From NCBI RefSeq assembly GCF_000685315.1, contig NZ_ARYM01000004.1:124001-188000 (forward strand): a DNA stretch of 64,000 nt, read 5' to 3'. The notes under the pieces were generated by a model. It had not been told where the DNA came from and searched no databases. It saw nothing but the letters and a program-made list of their open reading frames with translations. Origin of the DNA: Hyphomonas polymorpha PS728 (GTDB lineage Bacteria; Pseudomonadota; Alphaproteobacteria; Caulobacterales; Hyphomonadaceae). Position 1 is the stretch's first letter, and each line of letters opens with the position of its first letter. Shown here one piece after another: positions 18,134 to 26,763 of this stretch. The position numbers and the translations under genes are program-made.

Positions 18134-19639
18134 TTACCCCATAGTCGGAATGACGAACGCCTGGTCGCCGATGTCGCCCTCGGGCCAGCGCTGCGTGATC
18201 GTCTTGATCTTGGTCCAGAAACGCACGCCTTCCGGGCCGTGCTGGTTGGTATCGCCGAAAGCAGACCGCTTCCAGCCACCAAACGTATGATACGCCACGG
18301 GCACCGGGATGGGTACGTTCACCCCAACCATGCCGACATTCACCTGCGCGGCAAACTCGCGAGCGGCGCGGCCATTGGAGGTGAAGATTGCGCACCCATT
18401 CCCATACTGATGATTCGATGGCAGTGCAGCGGCCTCTTCCAGCGTCTCGACGCGCATCACCTGCAACACCGGCCCGAAGATTTCTTCCTTGTAGGACTGC
18501 ATTGAGGCTGTGACATTGTCGAAAAGGTTCGGGCCGATGAAATACCCGCCCTCATTGCCTTGCAGCGTCAGCCCGCGGCCATCCAGCAGCAGGTTCGCGC
18601 CCTCATCCACACCCATCTGGATGTAGTTTTCTACCTTTGCTTTGTGCGCGGCCGAAACAACTGGGCCATAATGCGCGTCAGCATCTGTGGAGATGCCCAC
18701 TTTCAGCCCGCGGGCCGCGTCGATCATGCGCTCAACGAACTCGTCGCCCGTCTTCTTGCCAACGGTTACGGCAACCGGGAGCGCCATGCAGCGTTCGCCC
18801 GCTGAGCCATAGGCCGCGCCGACAATATCCTTCACCGCCTGCTCAAGATTGGCATCCGGCAGAATGATGCCGTGGTTCTTCGCCCCGCCCATCGCCTGCA
18901 CGCGTTTGCCGTGCGCGGTGCCGGTCGAATAGACATATTGTGCGATGTCGGACGAACCGACGAAGCTCACCGCCTTGATGTCGGGATGCGTCAGGATCGC
19001 GTCGACCGCTTCCTTGTCGCCGTTGACGACGTTCAGCACGCCCTTGGGCAGGCCTGCTTCCATCATCAGCTCCGCCAGGCGCATCGGCACAGACGGGTCT
19101 TTCTCGGACGGCTTCAGAATAAACGTGTTACCACAGGCAATCGCCACGGCCGACATCCAGCAAGGGATCATCGCCGGAAAGTTAAACGGCGTAATGCCCG
19201 CGCACACACCCAGCGGCTGGCGCATCGAATAAACATCAATGCCGGGCCCCGCCCCTTCGGTGTACTCGCCCTTGAGCAGATGAGGAATCCCGCAGGCAAA
19301 CTCCACCACATCCAGCCCGCGCTGCACGTCGCCTTTGGAGTCGGCAATCACCTTGCCATGCTCGACGGAGAGCATGTACGCCAGCTCGTCGATGTTGGCC
19401 TCGACCAACCGCTTGAACTCAAACATCACCCGGGCCCGGCGCTGCGGATTGGTGCCCGCCCAGCCTGGCAGCGCCGCACTGGCAGCATCTACGGCCGCGC
19501 CCATCTCGGCCTTCGTGGCCAGCGCGACCTTGCCCTGAACCTTGCCCGTGTTCGGATCAAAAATCTCCCCAAACCGGCCGGATGTCCCGGCCACAGCCAC
19601 GCCGTTGATGAAATGATGGACCTCGCCCATAGCCGCCAT
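18134..19639 (-). CDS. mmsA: Methylmalonate-semialdehyde dehydrogenase (CoA-acylating)
   Basis: 501 residues. Aldehyde dehydrogenase fold with the subfamily marks: PFNFPAMIPCWM, KPSEKDPSVPMRLAELMMEAGLPKGVLNVVNGDKEAVDAI, FVGSSDIAQYVY, and the catalytic cysteine in GSAGERCMALP at about residue 286. It converts methylmalonate semialdehyde to propionyl-CoA, the last step of valine degradation, also used in thymine and inositol breakdown. It is first in its operon and divergent from a LysR gene, which is the likely regulator. Confidence 0.95.
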   Translation of the reverse strand: MAAMGEVHHFINGVAVAGTSGRFGEIFDPNTGKVQGKVALATKAEMGAAVDAASAALPGWAGTNPQRRARVMFEFKRLVEANIDELAYMLSVEHGKVIADSKGDVQRGLDVVEFACGIPHLLKGEYTEGAGPGIDVYSMRQPLGVCAGITPFNFPAMIPCWMSAVAIACGNTFILKPSEKDPSVPMRLAELMMEAGLPKGVLNVVNGDKEAVDAILTHPDIKAVSFVGSSDIAQYVYSTGTAHGKRVQAMGGAKNHGIILPDANLEQAVKDIVGAAYGSAGERCMALPVAVTVGKKTGDEFVERMIDAARGLKVGISTDADAHYGPVVSAAHKAKVENYIQMGVDEGANLLLDGRGLTLQGNEGGYFIGPNLFDNVTASMQSYKEEIFGPVLQVMRVETLEEAAALPSNHQYGNGCAIFTSNGRAAREFAAQVNVGMVGVNVPIPVPVAYHTFGGWKRSAFGDTNQHGPEGVRFWTKIKTITQRWPEGDIGDQAFVIPTMG

Positions 19640-19741
19640 CTCCCTTGATGATTTCGCTTTGACCCAAGACTAGTGGCCTCTTAATCTCCGTTAAATGTTG
19701 ATTTTTGCAGTCTTTGGCTGCGTTTTTGCAGGCGCTTGAAA

Positions 19742-20632
19742 ATGAACTGGGATGACCTGAAATTACTCTTGGAAGTGAGCCGGCACCCCCGGCTGGCCGA
19801 CGTGTCTGTTCGGACCGGACTGGACCCGACCACGATAAGTCGCCGATTGAGGCGGCTGGAAGCCGACCTCTCGCTTGCGCTTTTCGAGCGCACAGCGAAG
19901 GGACATCAACTGACAAGCGACGGCGAGATGATCGCCCGCAAAGCAGAAGCCCTTGAACAGGCCGCCGCTGAAGTCTCAGCGATCTCTGAACGCGAAGGTC
20001 CCCAGGCCACAGGACGTGTGAGGATCGGTGCGCCTGAAGGACTCGGTACCCTGATGATTGCTCCGGCAATTGCCGGCTTCTCAGCGCGCCACCCAGGACT
20101 CGGCCTGGACCTGATCGCCATGTCGGGCTTTGTAAGTGTGCCCAAACGGGAAGCAGATATGTCAATCCTGCTGACCCGGCCCCAGGCAGGTCGTCTGATC
20201 GTGAGGAAGTTATCAGACTACACGCTTCACCTGTACGCTTCTCCCCACTACCTTAAGGGACGCGGCGCCATCCCCGACGTCACCGGATTGGCCAGCCATG
20301 ATCTGATCGGATATGTAGACGATCTGATTTATTCTTCGCAGCTTCGCTATCACGAAGAAATTATGCCAGGCCTCACCCTGAAACACTGCAGCCCTTCAAT
20401 CGTGGCCCAATGGCAGATGACTCGCGCCGGCGCCGGTATCGCCGTTCTGCCGCACTTCCTCGCCGCGAATGATCCGCAGCTTGTACAGATCCTGCCGGAT
20501 ATTGTCCGGCTGGAACGCGCCTTCTGGCTGACGATCCATGAAGACGTTCACGTACTCGCCCGGATTCGCGCGGTGAGTCAGTTTCTGGCCGACCTGTTCG
20601 GGGGTTCCGAGGCGCGACTGATCGGGGAATGA
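19742..20632 (+). CDS. LysR-family regulator divergent from mmsA
   Basis: About 296 residues from ATG 19742 (a TTG at 19736 is possible but poorer). HTH at 3-60 (LEVSRHPRLADVSVRTGLDPTTISRRLRRLE) and an effector domain with VRIGAPEGLGTLMIAPAI. The 102-base divergent region with mmsA contains repeated T-rich TTTTGCAG patches (about 19692-19732) suitable for LysR binding. It probably controls the valine operon (inference from layout only). The next gene downstream is convergent. Confidence 0.88.
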   Translation: MNWDDLKLLLEVSRHPRLADVSVRTGLDPTTISRRLRRLEADLSLALFERTAKGHQLTSDGEMIARKAEALEQAAAEVSAISEREGPQATGRVRIGAPEGLGTLMIAPAIAGFSARHPGLGLDLIAMSGFVSVPKREADMSILLTRPQAGRLIVRKLSDYTLHLYASPHYLKGRGAIPDVTGLASHDLIGYVDDLIYSSQLRYHEEIMPGLTLKHCSPSIVAQWQMTRAGAGIAVLPHFLAANDPQLVQILPDIVRLERAFWLTIHEDVHVLARIRAVSQFLADLFGGSEARLIGE

Positions 20633-20910
20633 AGTGCCCTCTTCCGAAAATTCCAATTCTCTGGGCACGTCAGATTGTAGAAAAGAACGTTTACCGCATA
20701 TCGCGTATGCAGCCTGCCGTAATCGTGGCCCGTTTTCGCCCAAACTCATACTGGTAACTGCTAAGGATTGGCACGACAATTTTGACTGAAGCGCGATATG
20801 CACAGTCAAGATTCTACTGGCGGCCACCCTCGGCTGGGGACCGGGGCTCTGCGAAGCTACGGCCGAAGCGGAGCAACTCCTGAGGACAAGCTTCTTCCCG
20901 GCTTCGGCCC

Positions 20911-21927
20911 TCAGATTGCAGAAACCCTTATTATGGGTTGACTGTCGTCGGTCCCTGCAAAGAGCGAGACAAATACATCCACCGCATTTTCCAAACCATC
21001 AATCACTGTCGGGGCATGACGGACGTGTCCTTCACGCATCCACTGCGCAATCTCGCGCCTGGCCTGACGAAACTGATCCGCAAAGTCATATACAACGAGG
21101 CCGGACAAGGTCAGTCGTTTGGTAATGACAGGCACCAAGCTCTTCAGGCCATAGGGCTCCGTCCGGTTATATTCGCTCGTTTGCCCGCAGACAATCACGC
21201 GGCCGAACTCGGAGAGCGCCGCTATTGCAGCAGTCGTGACCTCTCCTCCGACATTATCGAAATAGACCTGCGCGCCGCCTGGACATGCCCTTTCAAGCGC
21301 TGAGGCAAGATCCGCTTCGCTCCGATAGTTTATTGCGACGTCCAGCCCGAAATCAGAAACCAGCCTGCGGCACTTTTCATCGGATCCTGCAATGCCGATG
21401 ACGCGGCATCCTTTGAGCTTTGCGATCTGAGCGGCTGAGGAACCAACTGCGCCGGAGGCCGAAGAAACAATAACTGTCTCGCCTCCCCGCAGTTCCGCGA
21501 TCTTCAGAAGACCGAAATAGGCGGTGAGGCCCGCCGGCCCAATTGCCGAAATGGCAGCGGTGTGGGGAACTCTGCCATCGAAAACATCCGTATCCAGCTT
21601 TTCTACCGCAGAACTCTTCAGCAACCGGTGCGACGCCCAGCCCGTTTCACCCGTGACAAGGTCACCCTGACTGAAATGCGGATCACCGGAACTTTCTACA
21701 ATCGCGACACCAACTCCCGGTATAGTGTCACCGATTTCGACCGCGCCTGTATAGGTTCGCCCCGAAAGCTTGGGCCGGATACCCGGTGCAACCGTGTGAA
21801 AACAGGTCCTGATAAGCAACTCCCCCTCAGCTGGCATTCCCGGATCATAAGCCTCGAGTCTGAAATCGGCCGGTGCAGGCATGCCCGCAATTCGATTGGC
21901 AAGAACCCATCGCTGCTTTTCGGCCAT
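20911..21927 (-). CDS. NADP-dependent MDR oxidoreductase (prostaglandin/leukotriene reductase type)
   Basis: 338 residues from ATG 21927, chosen over 21957 because GGGAGGGG precedes it and the family N-terminus MAEKQRWVLANRIAG fits. Zinc-less MDR: GroES-like domain, GPAGLTAYFGLLKIAELRGGE, and the nucleotide motif SASGAVGSSAAQIAKL. It is related to YncB/CurA and alkenal/one reductases that reduce alpha,beta-unsaturated ketones with NADPH. It is isolated from other genes at the left edge of the island, so it is the last core gene on this side. Confidence 0.87.
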   Translation of the reverse strand: MAEKQRWVLANRIAGMPAPADFRLEAYDPGMPAEGELLIRTCFHTVAPGIRPKLSGRTYTGAVEIGDTIPGVGVAIVESSGDPHFSQGDLVTGETGWASHRLLKSSAVEKLDTDVFDGRVPHTAAISAIGPAGLTAYFGLLKIAELRGGETVIVSSASGAVGSSAAQIAKLKGCRVIGIAGSDEKCRRLVSDFGLDVAINYRSEADLASALERACPGGAQVYFDNVGGEVTTAAIAALSEFGRVIVCGQTSEYNRTEPYGLKSLVPVITKRLTLSGLVVYDFADQFRQARREIAQWMREGHVRHAPTVIDGLENAVDVFVSLFAGTDDSQPIIRVSAI

Positions 21928-22123
21928 AAGCCCCTCCCAGAAACCAAAAGAATCCACGGCACAGAATAATACATCTGTTTTAAAAAATCAAATGCCAACC
22001 TTCCGTCGCTGGCCAACAAGGTCGGTTTCTCTGCAGCCTATCACCGAAAAAATGCTCGGAATGCCTCAGTATTTTCAGCCATCCGCTTCAATCAATAAAC
22101 CGAAAATGCAGCCGATGCCGTAG
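21928..22123. other. Core/island junction region
   Basis: 196 bases of lower GC content between the oxidoreductase start and the integrase remnant. It includes an AT-rich stretch (about 21960-21990) usable as promoter for the leftward gene. No copy of the tRNA-Arg 3' end was found here by eye. Confidence 0.4.
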
Positions 22124-22456
22124 CCATCGTTACGAACTCGATTATTCACTTTTCGCGTTCCCGGCCATGGGAACGGGTCGGTTGATCGCTACATCGTCAT
22201 GCGCCGCATCCGGGAAAAGCACAACATTGACAACGAGACCGCCCAAGACCTGCGGCATACCGGCGCGAACACAATGGCGTCAGAACGCAGCGGCGGGCGC
22301 GGCGAGGTCATCGCCCGCATCCTGAACCACACCCCGCTCGGTTCGCCGGTCACACAAATCTACAACCGGTATGACTACGCCGCTGAGAAACGGGCAGCGC
22401 TCGAGCTCTGGGCGGAAACCCTGCTTAAGATCAGTACGGCCAAACGAGGGGCTTGA
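22124..22456 (+). pseudogene. Tyrosine recombinase (integrase) C-terminal remnant
   Basis: The frame is open from 22124 (TAG just before) through the ATG at 22199 to 22456. The translation matches the C-terminal catalytic domain of P4-type integrases: a VPGHGNGSVDRY segment, DLRHTGANTM (box II arginine; the usual preceding histidine is Q), ILNHTPLGSPVTQIYNRYDY with the box II histidine and the tyrosine nucleophile, then KRAALELWAETLL. About 300 N-terminal residues of a normal 400-residue integrase are absent, with no upstream start. It marks the left boundary of the accessory island; this integrase cannot excise it. Confidence 0.8.
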
Positions 22457-22491
22457 TCTGCCTCAATTGTCATTGAGCCGGATACCAGTTC

Positions 22492-24357
22492 TCAGAGCTG
22501 GTTCTTGAAATCACTGCTCCGCTCCCGCACAATTTCCAGGACCTGCCGGGAACTCGCAGCGGCATCCTTGTTGCGCGCTATCAGATCCGGCAATGCAATT
22601 GATGAAACAGCATCGTGCAAATGGCCGGCCAGACGCGTGAGGGACAAGCGGGCCGCTTCCTGGGACACGCCCATAACCCGCGCGAGCGTGTAGAAGTCGC
22701 GAGCGTCAAGGTTGTCGTCTTTTCCGGAAAGTTTTAAAGCCATACGATCTTTGGAAAAGCCTGGAAACACCCTCGTGGTAAGCGCATCATAGAGCGGCGC
22801 CATCCGGACACTGGCAAAGTCCTGGCGACCCGTGCCCTGCGCAATCTTCAGCACTGCAATGTTCTTGAGGTGCATGTCGCCGTCCGCTACGAGCCACGCG
22901 AATACAGCCCGCTCGAACAGGGTCAGGAGATCATCGTCAGGGCTTGTCGACAACGGCCTGAGGCTGCGCGCCGCCCGCTCAATCGTCCCCTTGTACTTGT
23001 CATCTGCAGGAAGCCCGAGAATGGAGCAGAAATCTTCAAGAGCGAATCTCCGCCTGTCCTTTTCGTCCTGCCGGATATCAAATCGCTCGACCAGGAGCGC
23101 TGGCGGCATGTTGTCCGGCATCGGGACCAGGGCGAAGTCGGGCACGATGAATCCGGCGGCCCTGCCGAGGGACAGGCACAGCCATTCCACAACCGGCATG
23201 TGTTCGAATCCCGACGTCCCGGCCGGTTTCAGAATATGGGTGAAGGGCTGGTCCGTGGCCGGAATAAGCATGCCCTCGCGATCAAGGAACATCGGCGCCT
23301 TGATCTGCACACCGGAAAGGCGCGGCGTGGTCTTGTCGGCGAAGAGGCGCGCCAGGTTGGCTTCAAATGTTTCATTCAGGTGGCCTCGACCCGGTCCTCG
23401 GTAGGTCCCGGAGAAAACGCCGTCTTCGGTGAAGGCGGGCAAACTGCCTGCCAGTATGTCTGCAGGCAGAGCGGCGAGGGCGGCGGTCGATTCCCCGACC
23501 GTTATGTTCGACAGGTACCGCCTCCCATGGCGTAGAGCGCTGCGCTGGTCCTCGTCATTCAGAACGGTTGCAAGCCAACCCTCCGGAAGTAGAGATTCAA
23601 TAAAGGGCGGGAGTGTTCCGGGCACCGGGTCCCGCACGAGGATCGGCCCGTCGCTGTTCCCAGGCTGCCAGCGCCACTCATGGCCATCATGCTTCAGCCT
23701 GCCGATGATTGCGCCGTGCCAGGCGACCTCCAGGGTGAACGCGGCGAGGTTCCCGACGCCGGGCACCTCCGCGCGGTGTCCTTTGAGATACCGCTCTGCG
23801 CTCTCCCCTTCCCTGTACCACTGGTTGGCGCGCGCGAGAGTCCACAGCACGTCTGCAGCCTGATCGGCACTGCCATGTCCTGCGATGAGGCGCTCGGCGA
23901 TTGCGCGGCGCATCGGCTCGGTCAGTGCACTGGCCTGCTCACTGCGCAGCCGGAAGGCTTCCAGCAAGCGCTGCTCCGGAGAAGAAACGCGCAGGGTGAA
24001 TTCGCCCAGCCGATCACCGATTGTGGCGCGATCGAGCGAAGGCGCCGGAGGGGCCTGGGTTTGAACAATCTCAAGCGCCCGCAGCCGGGTGCGTTGATTC
24101 CTGCGCCCGGAAAGGAACAGGCGGCCGTCCGCCGTAGGGGCGAGCTCAACAGCGCTGGCCGAACACAGGTACGCATGGGGATACAGGTAGTGGGCGATGC
24201 GGATAGCAAACTCCCGCAGGAGCTGGTCAACATCTGAATCAGCCTCAAGGTAGACCCCCCGGACGATCTGAAGGAGTTCACCCGCCTTGGCCTTTCGATG
24301 AGCCGTTATCGTATCAATGGTCTCGCCAACAAGGTAGAGCATGTAATTATCTCGCAT
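22492..24357 (-). CDS. HipA-family kinase fused to an AbiEi-like N-terminal region
   Basis: 621 residues if ATG 24357 is used; ATG 24342 is an alternative because the first overlaps a palindrome. Residues about 205-620 are HipA-like: VAWHGAIIGRL, substrate loop SGVQIK (348-353), THILKP (373-378), the catalytic loop GDMHLKN (493-499) and YDALTT (523-528). Residues 1-200 are not HipA: GELLQIVRGVYL and the SASAVEL segment resemble AbiEi-type antitoxin/regulator domains. No separate hipB lies beside it. It is likely a self-contained toxin-antitoxin Ser/Thr kinase whose N-terminus supplies DNA binding or neutralisation (inference). The ECF sigma gene is upstream on the same strand. Confidence 0.75.
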   Translation of the reverse strand: MRDNYMLYLVGETIDTITAHRKAKAGELLQIVRGVYLEADSDVDQLLREFAIRIAHYLYPHAYLCSASAVELAPTADGRLFLSGRRNQRTRLRALEIVQTQAPPAPSLDRATIGDRLGEFTLRVSSPEQRLLEAFRLRSEQASALTEPMRRAIAERLIAGHGSADQAADVLWTLARANQWYREGESAERYLKGHRAEVPGVGNLAAFTLEVAWHGAIIGRLKHDGHEWRWQPGNSDGPILVRDPVPGTLPPFIESLLPEGWLATVLNDEDQRSALRHGRRYLSNITVGESTAALAALPADILAGSLPAFTEDGVFSGTYRGPGRGHLNETFEANLARLFADKTTPRLSGVQIKAPMFLDREGMLIPATDQPFTHILKPAGTSGFEHMPVVEWLCLSLGRAAGFIVPDFALVPMPDNMPPALLVERFDIRQDEKDRRRFALEDFCSILGLPADDKYKGTIERAARSLRPLSTSPDDDLLTLFERAVFAWLVADGDMHLKNIAVLKIAQGTGRQDFASVRMAPLYDALTTRVFPGFSKDRMALKLSGKDDNLDARDFYTLARVMGVSQEAARLSLTRLAGHLHDAVSSIALPDLIARNKDAAASSRQVLEIVRERSSDFKNQL

Positions 24358-24432
24358 TTCAGATGCGCATTAATTACGCCCGCAGTCGCAGATGTCAATA
24401 ATTTTCACGCATCTGAAATGCGCAATAATTAC
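24343..24432. promoter_or_regulatory. Paired inverted operator sites at the hipA-fusion start
   Basis: CGCATTTCAGATGCG (24353-24367) recurs as its exact reverse complement at 24408-24422. Each half is itself palindromic (GCAT...ATGC) and flanked by TAATTA/AATAATT boxes (GTAATTA 24343-24349 and TAATTAC 24371-24377). The first site covers the annotated start codon, so binding would block transcription or translation. This is the pattern expected for autorepression. Confidence 0.75.
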
Positions 24433-24446
24433 ACTCTCGGGCACCG

Positions 24447-25193
24447 TTATTTGCCATTTACGACACCGGATTTGCACGCCTTGCGCGCGATGGGCCTGTT
24501 CGCGGACGCTTCCGGACGAGATATACGCCCTCCCTCTGCGCGCGCGAGGCCCTCGGCCAGTTCGGCCACGGCCTCGGCAATATCGATCATGACGGTCTGA
24601 CGGGTGATCGACAAGCGGGTCGCAATCTCGGTATGCGTCAGGCCCTCCAACCGGTGGAGGCGCAGCGCCTCCCGTCGGCGCGCCGGCATCGCCTCCATGA
24701 GCGCTTCGACAAGCGCCAGACGTTCGGCATCGATCAGCTGCTGCTCCGGACTGACCGTCCTCTGGCAGGCCACCTGATCTCCTACCTCCCCGATCTCGCG
24801 GGATGCCTGCTGTCGCCGGTGATCGGCTGACTTGAGAAAATTGAACATGCAATTGCGCACCAGCGTGAACAGGAGCGGCCTGAGCTCGTCAATTCCCTTG
24901 TCCGGATAGGCGCGGCGCGCATTCAGGAACGCCGCCTGCACAATGTCCTCGGCATCCGCCTGGTTACGAACCCGGATCCTGCAGAAGCGCACCAACTGCC
25001 GGTACTGGCTGCGGAAGATCAGTGTGAGCGGCAGTGCGGGAAAATCAGGCCGCACGCCTTCATGTCCGCATACGGATTGGGACAGCCTGCCCGAGCTGAC
25101 AGCCTTTCCTGTCACCTCCGTTGCGGGTCTGCAATTGTCTGCCGGCGCCATCGCGCGTCCTCCCTGCCCGTTCATCGCCGGACCTTCAGACAA
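24447..25193 (-). CDS. ECF sigma factor (FecI-like), orphan
   Basis: 248 residues. Sigma region 2 at about 60-125 (LTLIFRSQYRQLVRFCRIRVRNQADAEDIVQAAFLNARRA) and region 4 at about 160-215 (ALMEAMPARRREALRLHRLEGLTHTEIATRLSITRQTVM) are clear. The N-terminal 55 residues are extra and the true start may be further in. FecI-type factors usually sit beside fecR and a TonB receptor; neither is adjacent, and the next gene is the HipA fusion. It either lost its partners on island formation or drives island genes (inference). The Lys/Arg-rich tail is of unknown use. Confidence 0.85.
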   Translation of the reverse strand: MSEGPAMNGQGGRAMAPADNCRPATEVTGKAVSSGRLSQSVCGHEGVRPDFPALPLTLIFRSQYRQLVRFCRIRVRNQADAEDIVQAAFLNARRAYPDKGIDELRPLLFTLVRNCMFNFLKSADHRRQQASREIGEVGDQVACQRTVSPEQQLIDAERLALVEALMEAMPARRREALRLHRLEGLTHTEIATRLSITRQTVMIDIAEAVAELAEGLARAEGGRISRPEASANRPIARKACKSGVVNGK

Positions 25194-25720
25194 TCACGGG
25201 GATTTGCGGCAAGGCGCTCGCAAACACGTCTCATGCCTCTCCAGGGTTTCCGACGCCCTGCGCACCCTGATCCGGACTCAGACCGGCAGCGTCATACGTC
25301 AGGCACAGGCAAGCCGTTCGCGAAAAACAGGCGCGTGGGGACAGACTCATGCTCTGGCGGGGTTTCCGACGCCCCGAGCCCCTCCGGAGAGATGCTGAGG
25401 GGAATCTGACAAAAGTTGATCGCAAACGCAACCCTGAAAGGAAAGGTGTGGGCCGTCGGAAAACCGCGAAGCATGCGCAACGGGGCGCAGGTTTTGAACG
25501 GGAGTTCTTATCGCTGCGCCGGCCCACCCCTCCCTGAATACCGCCAATGGCGTGTCTGGCAAGAGCCGCCGCCGCCGTCTTCGCGGGAACCGGAGGGCGG
25601 ACCGGATCCATATTCGAGACCCGCGAATAACCTCCCAGAATATCTCAATCTGCAATAGACAGGGCCGCCCCGATTTCGGAGAATGGCATAATACTTTCAG
25701 ATACCCGAAGGCCCGAGCCG
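25194..25720. repeat. Intergenic region with three copies of a 27-base element
   Basis: No credible gene in 527 bases. A related sequence appears at 25232-25258 and 25348-25374 on the plus strand and inverted at 25450-25475. The shared pattern is CATGC(Y)CT, a variable spacer, then GGTTTYCCGACG and CCC. Small open frames here are GC-biased shadows. The area also holds the promoter of the leftward sigma gene and of the rightward MNT-HEPN gene. Confidence 0.5.
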
Positions 25721-26662
25721 TTGCAGACTTCCCTCGATCACCTCCCCCCGGCCCGGCAGGCAGAATTTGCCAGGATACAGGAGGTCATCCTTGAGGAGCT
25801 GGAAACCCGCATCAGGGCGGACGGCAAGGCCCGCGCCAAGCGCTACCGCCTCCTGAAGCTCGTCCTGTTCGGAAGTTTCGCCAAAGGCACCTGGTTCGAG
25901 GACAGCCGGTCGGGGCGCGCCTCCGACGTCGACCTCCTCGCCATTGTCAGCCATGAGGCTCTCACCGAAATGAGCGCCTTCTGGGGCGAGGTCGAAGACC
26001 GCCTCTACACTGATCCACTCGTCAAACGCGATGTCTCCATCATCGTCCACACCCTGCAGGAAGTGAACCGTCAGCTCAAGGACGGACAGTACTTCTTCTC
26101 AGAGATCATCCAGCAGGGCATCCTGCTTTATGAGGACGGAGAGCCTGACAGCAATGGAAACCCGAAGAATAGGCTCGCAAAGCCTGGGATGCCCGATCCT
26201 AAGAGATCAGAAACTCTGGCAACGACCTATTTTTCGACATGGCGGAAGAAAGCGGTTTTTTGCTTGGATGATGGTCGGCATCACATCGGCGGAGACAAAG
26301 ACGAGAATAATCATGCTGCTTTCCTTCTCCACCAGGCTGCAGAGAGCGCCTACCGTATGTTCTTGCTGACCACGACCCTCTACGCACCGGGCACCCACCA
26401 TTTGGGAAAGTTGCGAAACATCGCCCGCACGATTGATGGCCGCATTGAGGATGCATGGGGACCACCGCAGAAGCCTTACAAGCGCTATTTCGAACTCCTG
26501 CGCCGTGCCTATGTCGAAGCGCGCTACTCGCCCTCCTACGAGACCACTCAGGAAATCCTCATTTGGCAGGCTGACCGGATCGAGCGGCTGACTGCCATCT
26601 CCGTTGAGCTCTGCAACGAGCGTTTTGAACGGCTCCAGGCCGAGGCCGAAAAAGGCCCATGA
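25721..26662 (+). CDS. MNT-HEPN fusion (nucleotidyltransferase plus HEPN domain)
   Basis: 313 residues from TTG 25721, the only start in reach; upstream frames give no ATG. Residues about 35-130 form a minimal nucleotidyltransferase: GSFAKGTW with the catalytic SDVDLL pair about 20 residues later and a third aspartate in KRDVSII. Residues about 185-305 form a HEPN helical domain (HAAFLLHQAAESAYRMFL, RRAYVEARYSPSYE). MNT and HEPN proteins often act as antitoxin and RNase toxin in separate genes; here they are one chain. It may be a stress or phage-responsive RNase controlled by AMPylation (inference). Confidence 0.82.
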   Translation: MQTSLDHLPPARQAEFARIQEVILEELETRIRADGKARAKRYRLLKLVLFGSFAKGTWFEDSRSGRASDVDLLAIVSHEALTEMSAFWGEVEDRLYTDPLVKRDVSIIVHTLQEVNRQLKDGQYFFSEIIQQGILLYEDGEPDSNGNPKNRLAKPGMPDPKRSETLATTYFSTWRKKAVFCLDDGRHHIGGDKDENNHAAFLLHQAAESAYRMFLLTTTLYAPGTHHLGKLRNIARTIDGRIEDAWGPPQKPYKRYFELLRRAYVEARYSPSYETTQEILIWQADRIERLTAISVELCNERFERLQAEAEKGP

Positions 26663-26763
26663 ATCTCGAGCTATGCTCGCGACATACGGGACAAAATTTT
26701 CCGAGTTGAGGGCGCGGATTTGGGTTTGGGTCTTCCACCCGGACTCCGTGAAAGCCAAACGAC

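Noticed and set aside
21928-22200. Search for a duplicated tRNA-Arg 3' end marking the left attachment site
   Set aside because: No match to the last 20 bases of the tRNA was seen by eye near the integrase remnant, so attachment sites cannot be assigned.
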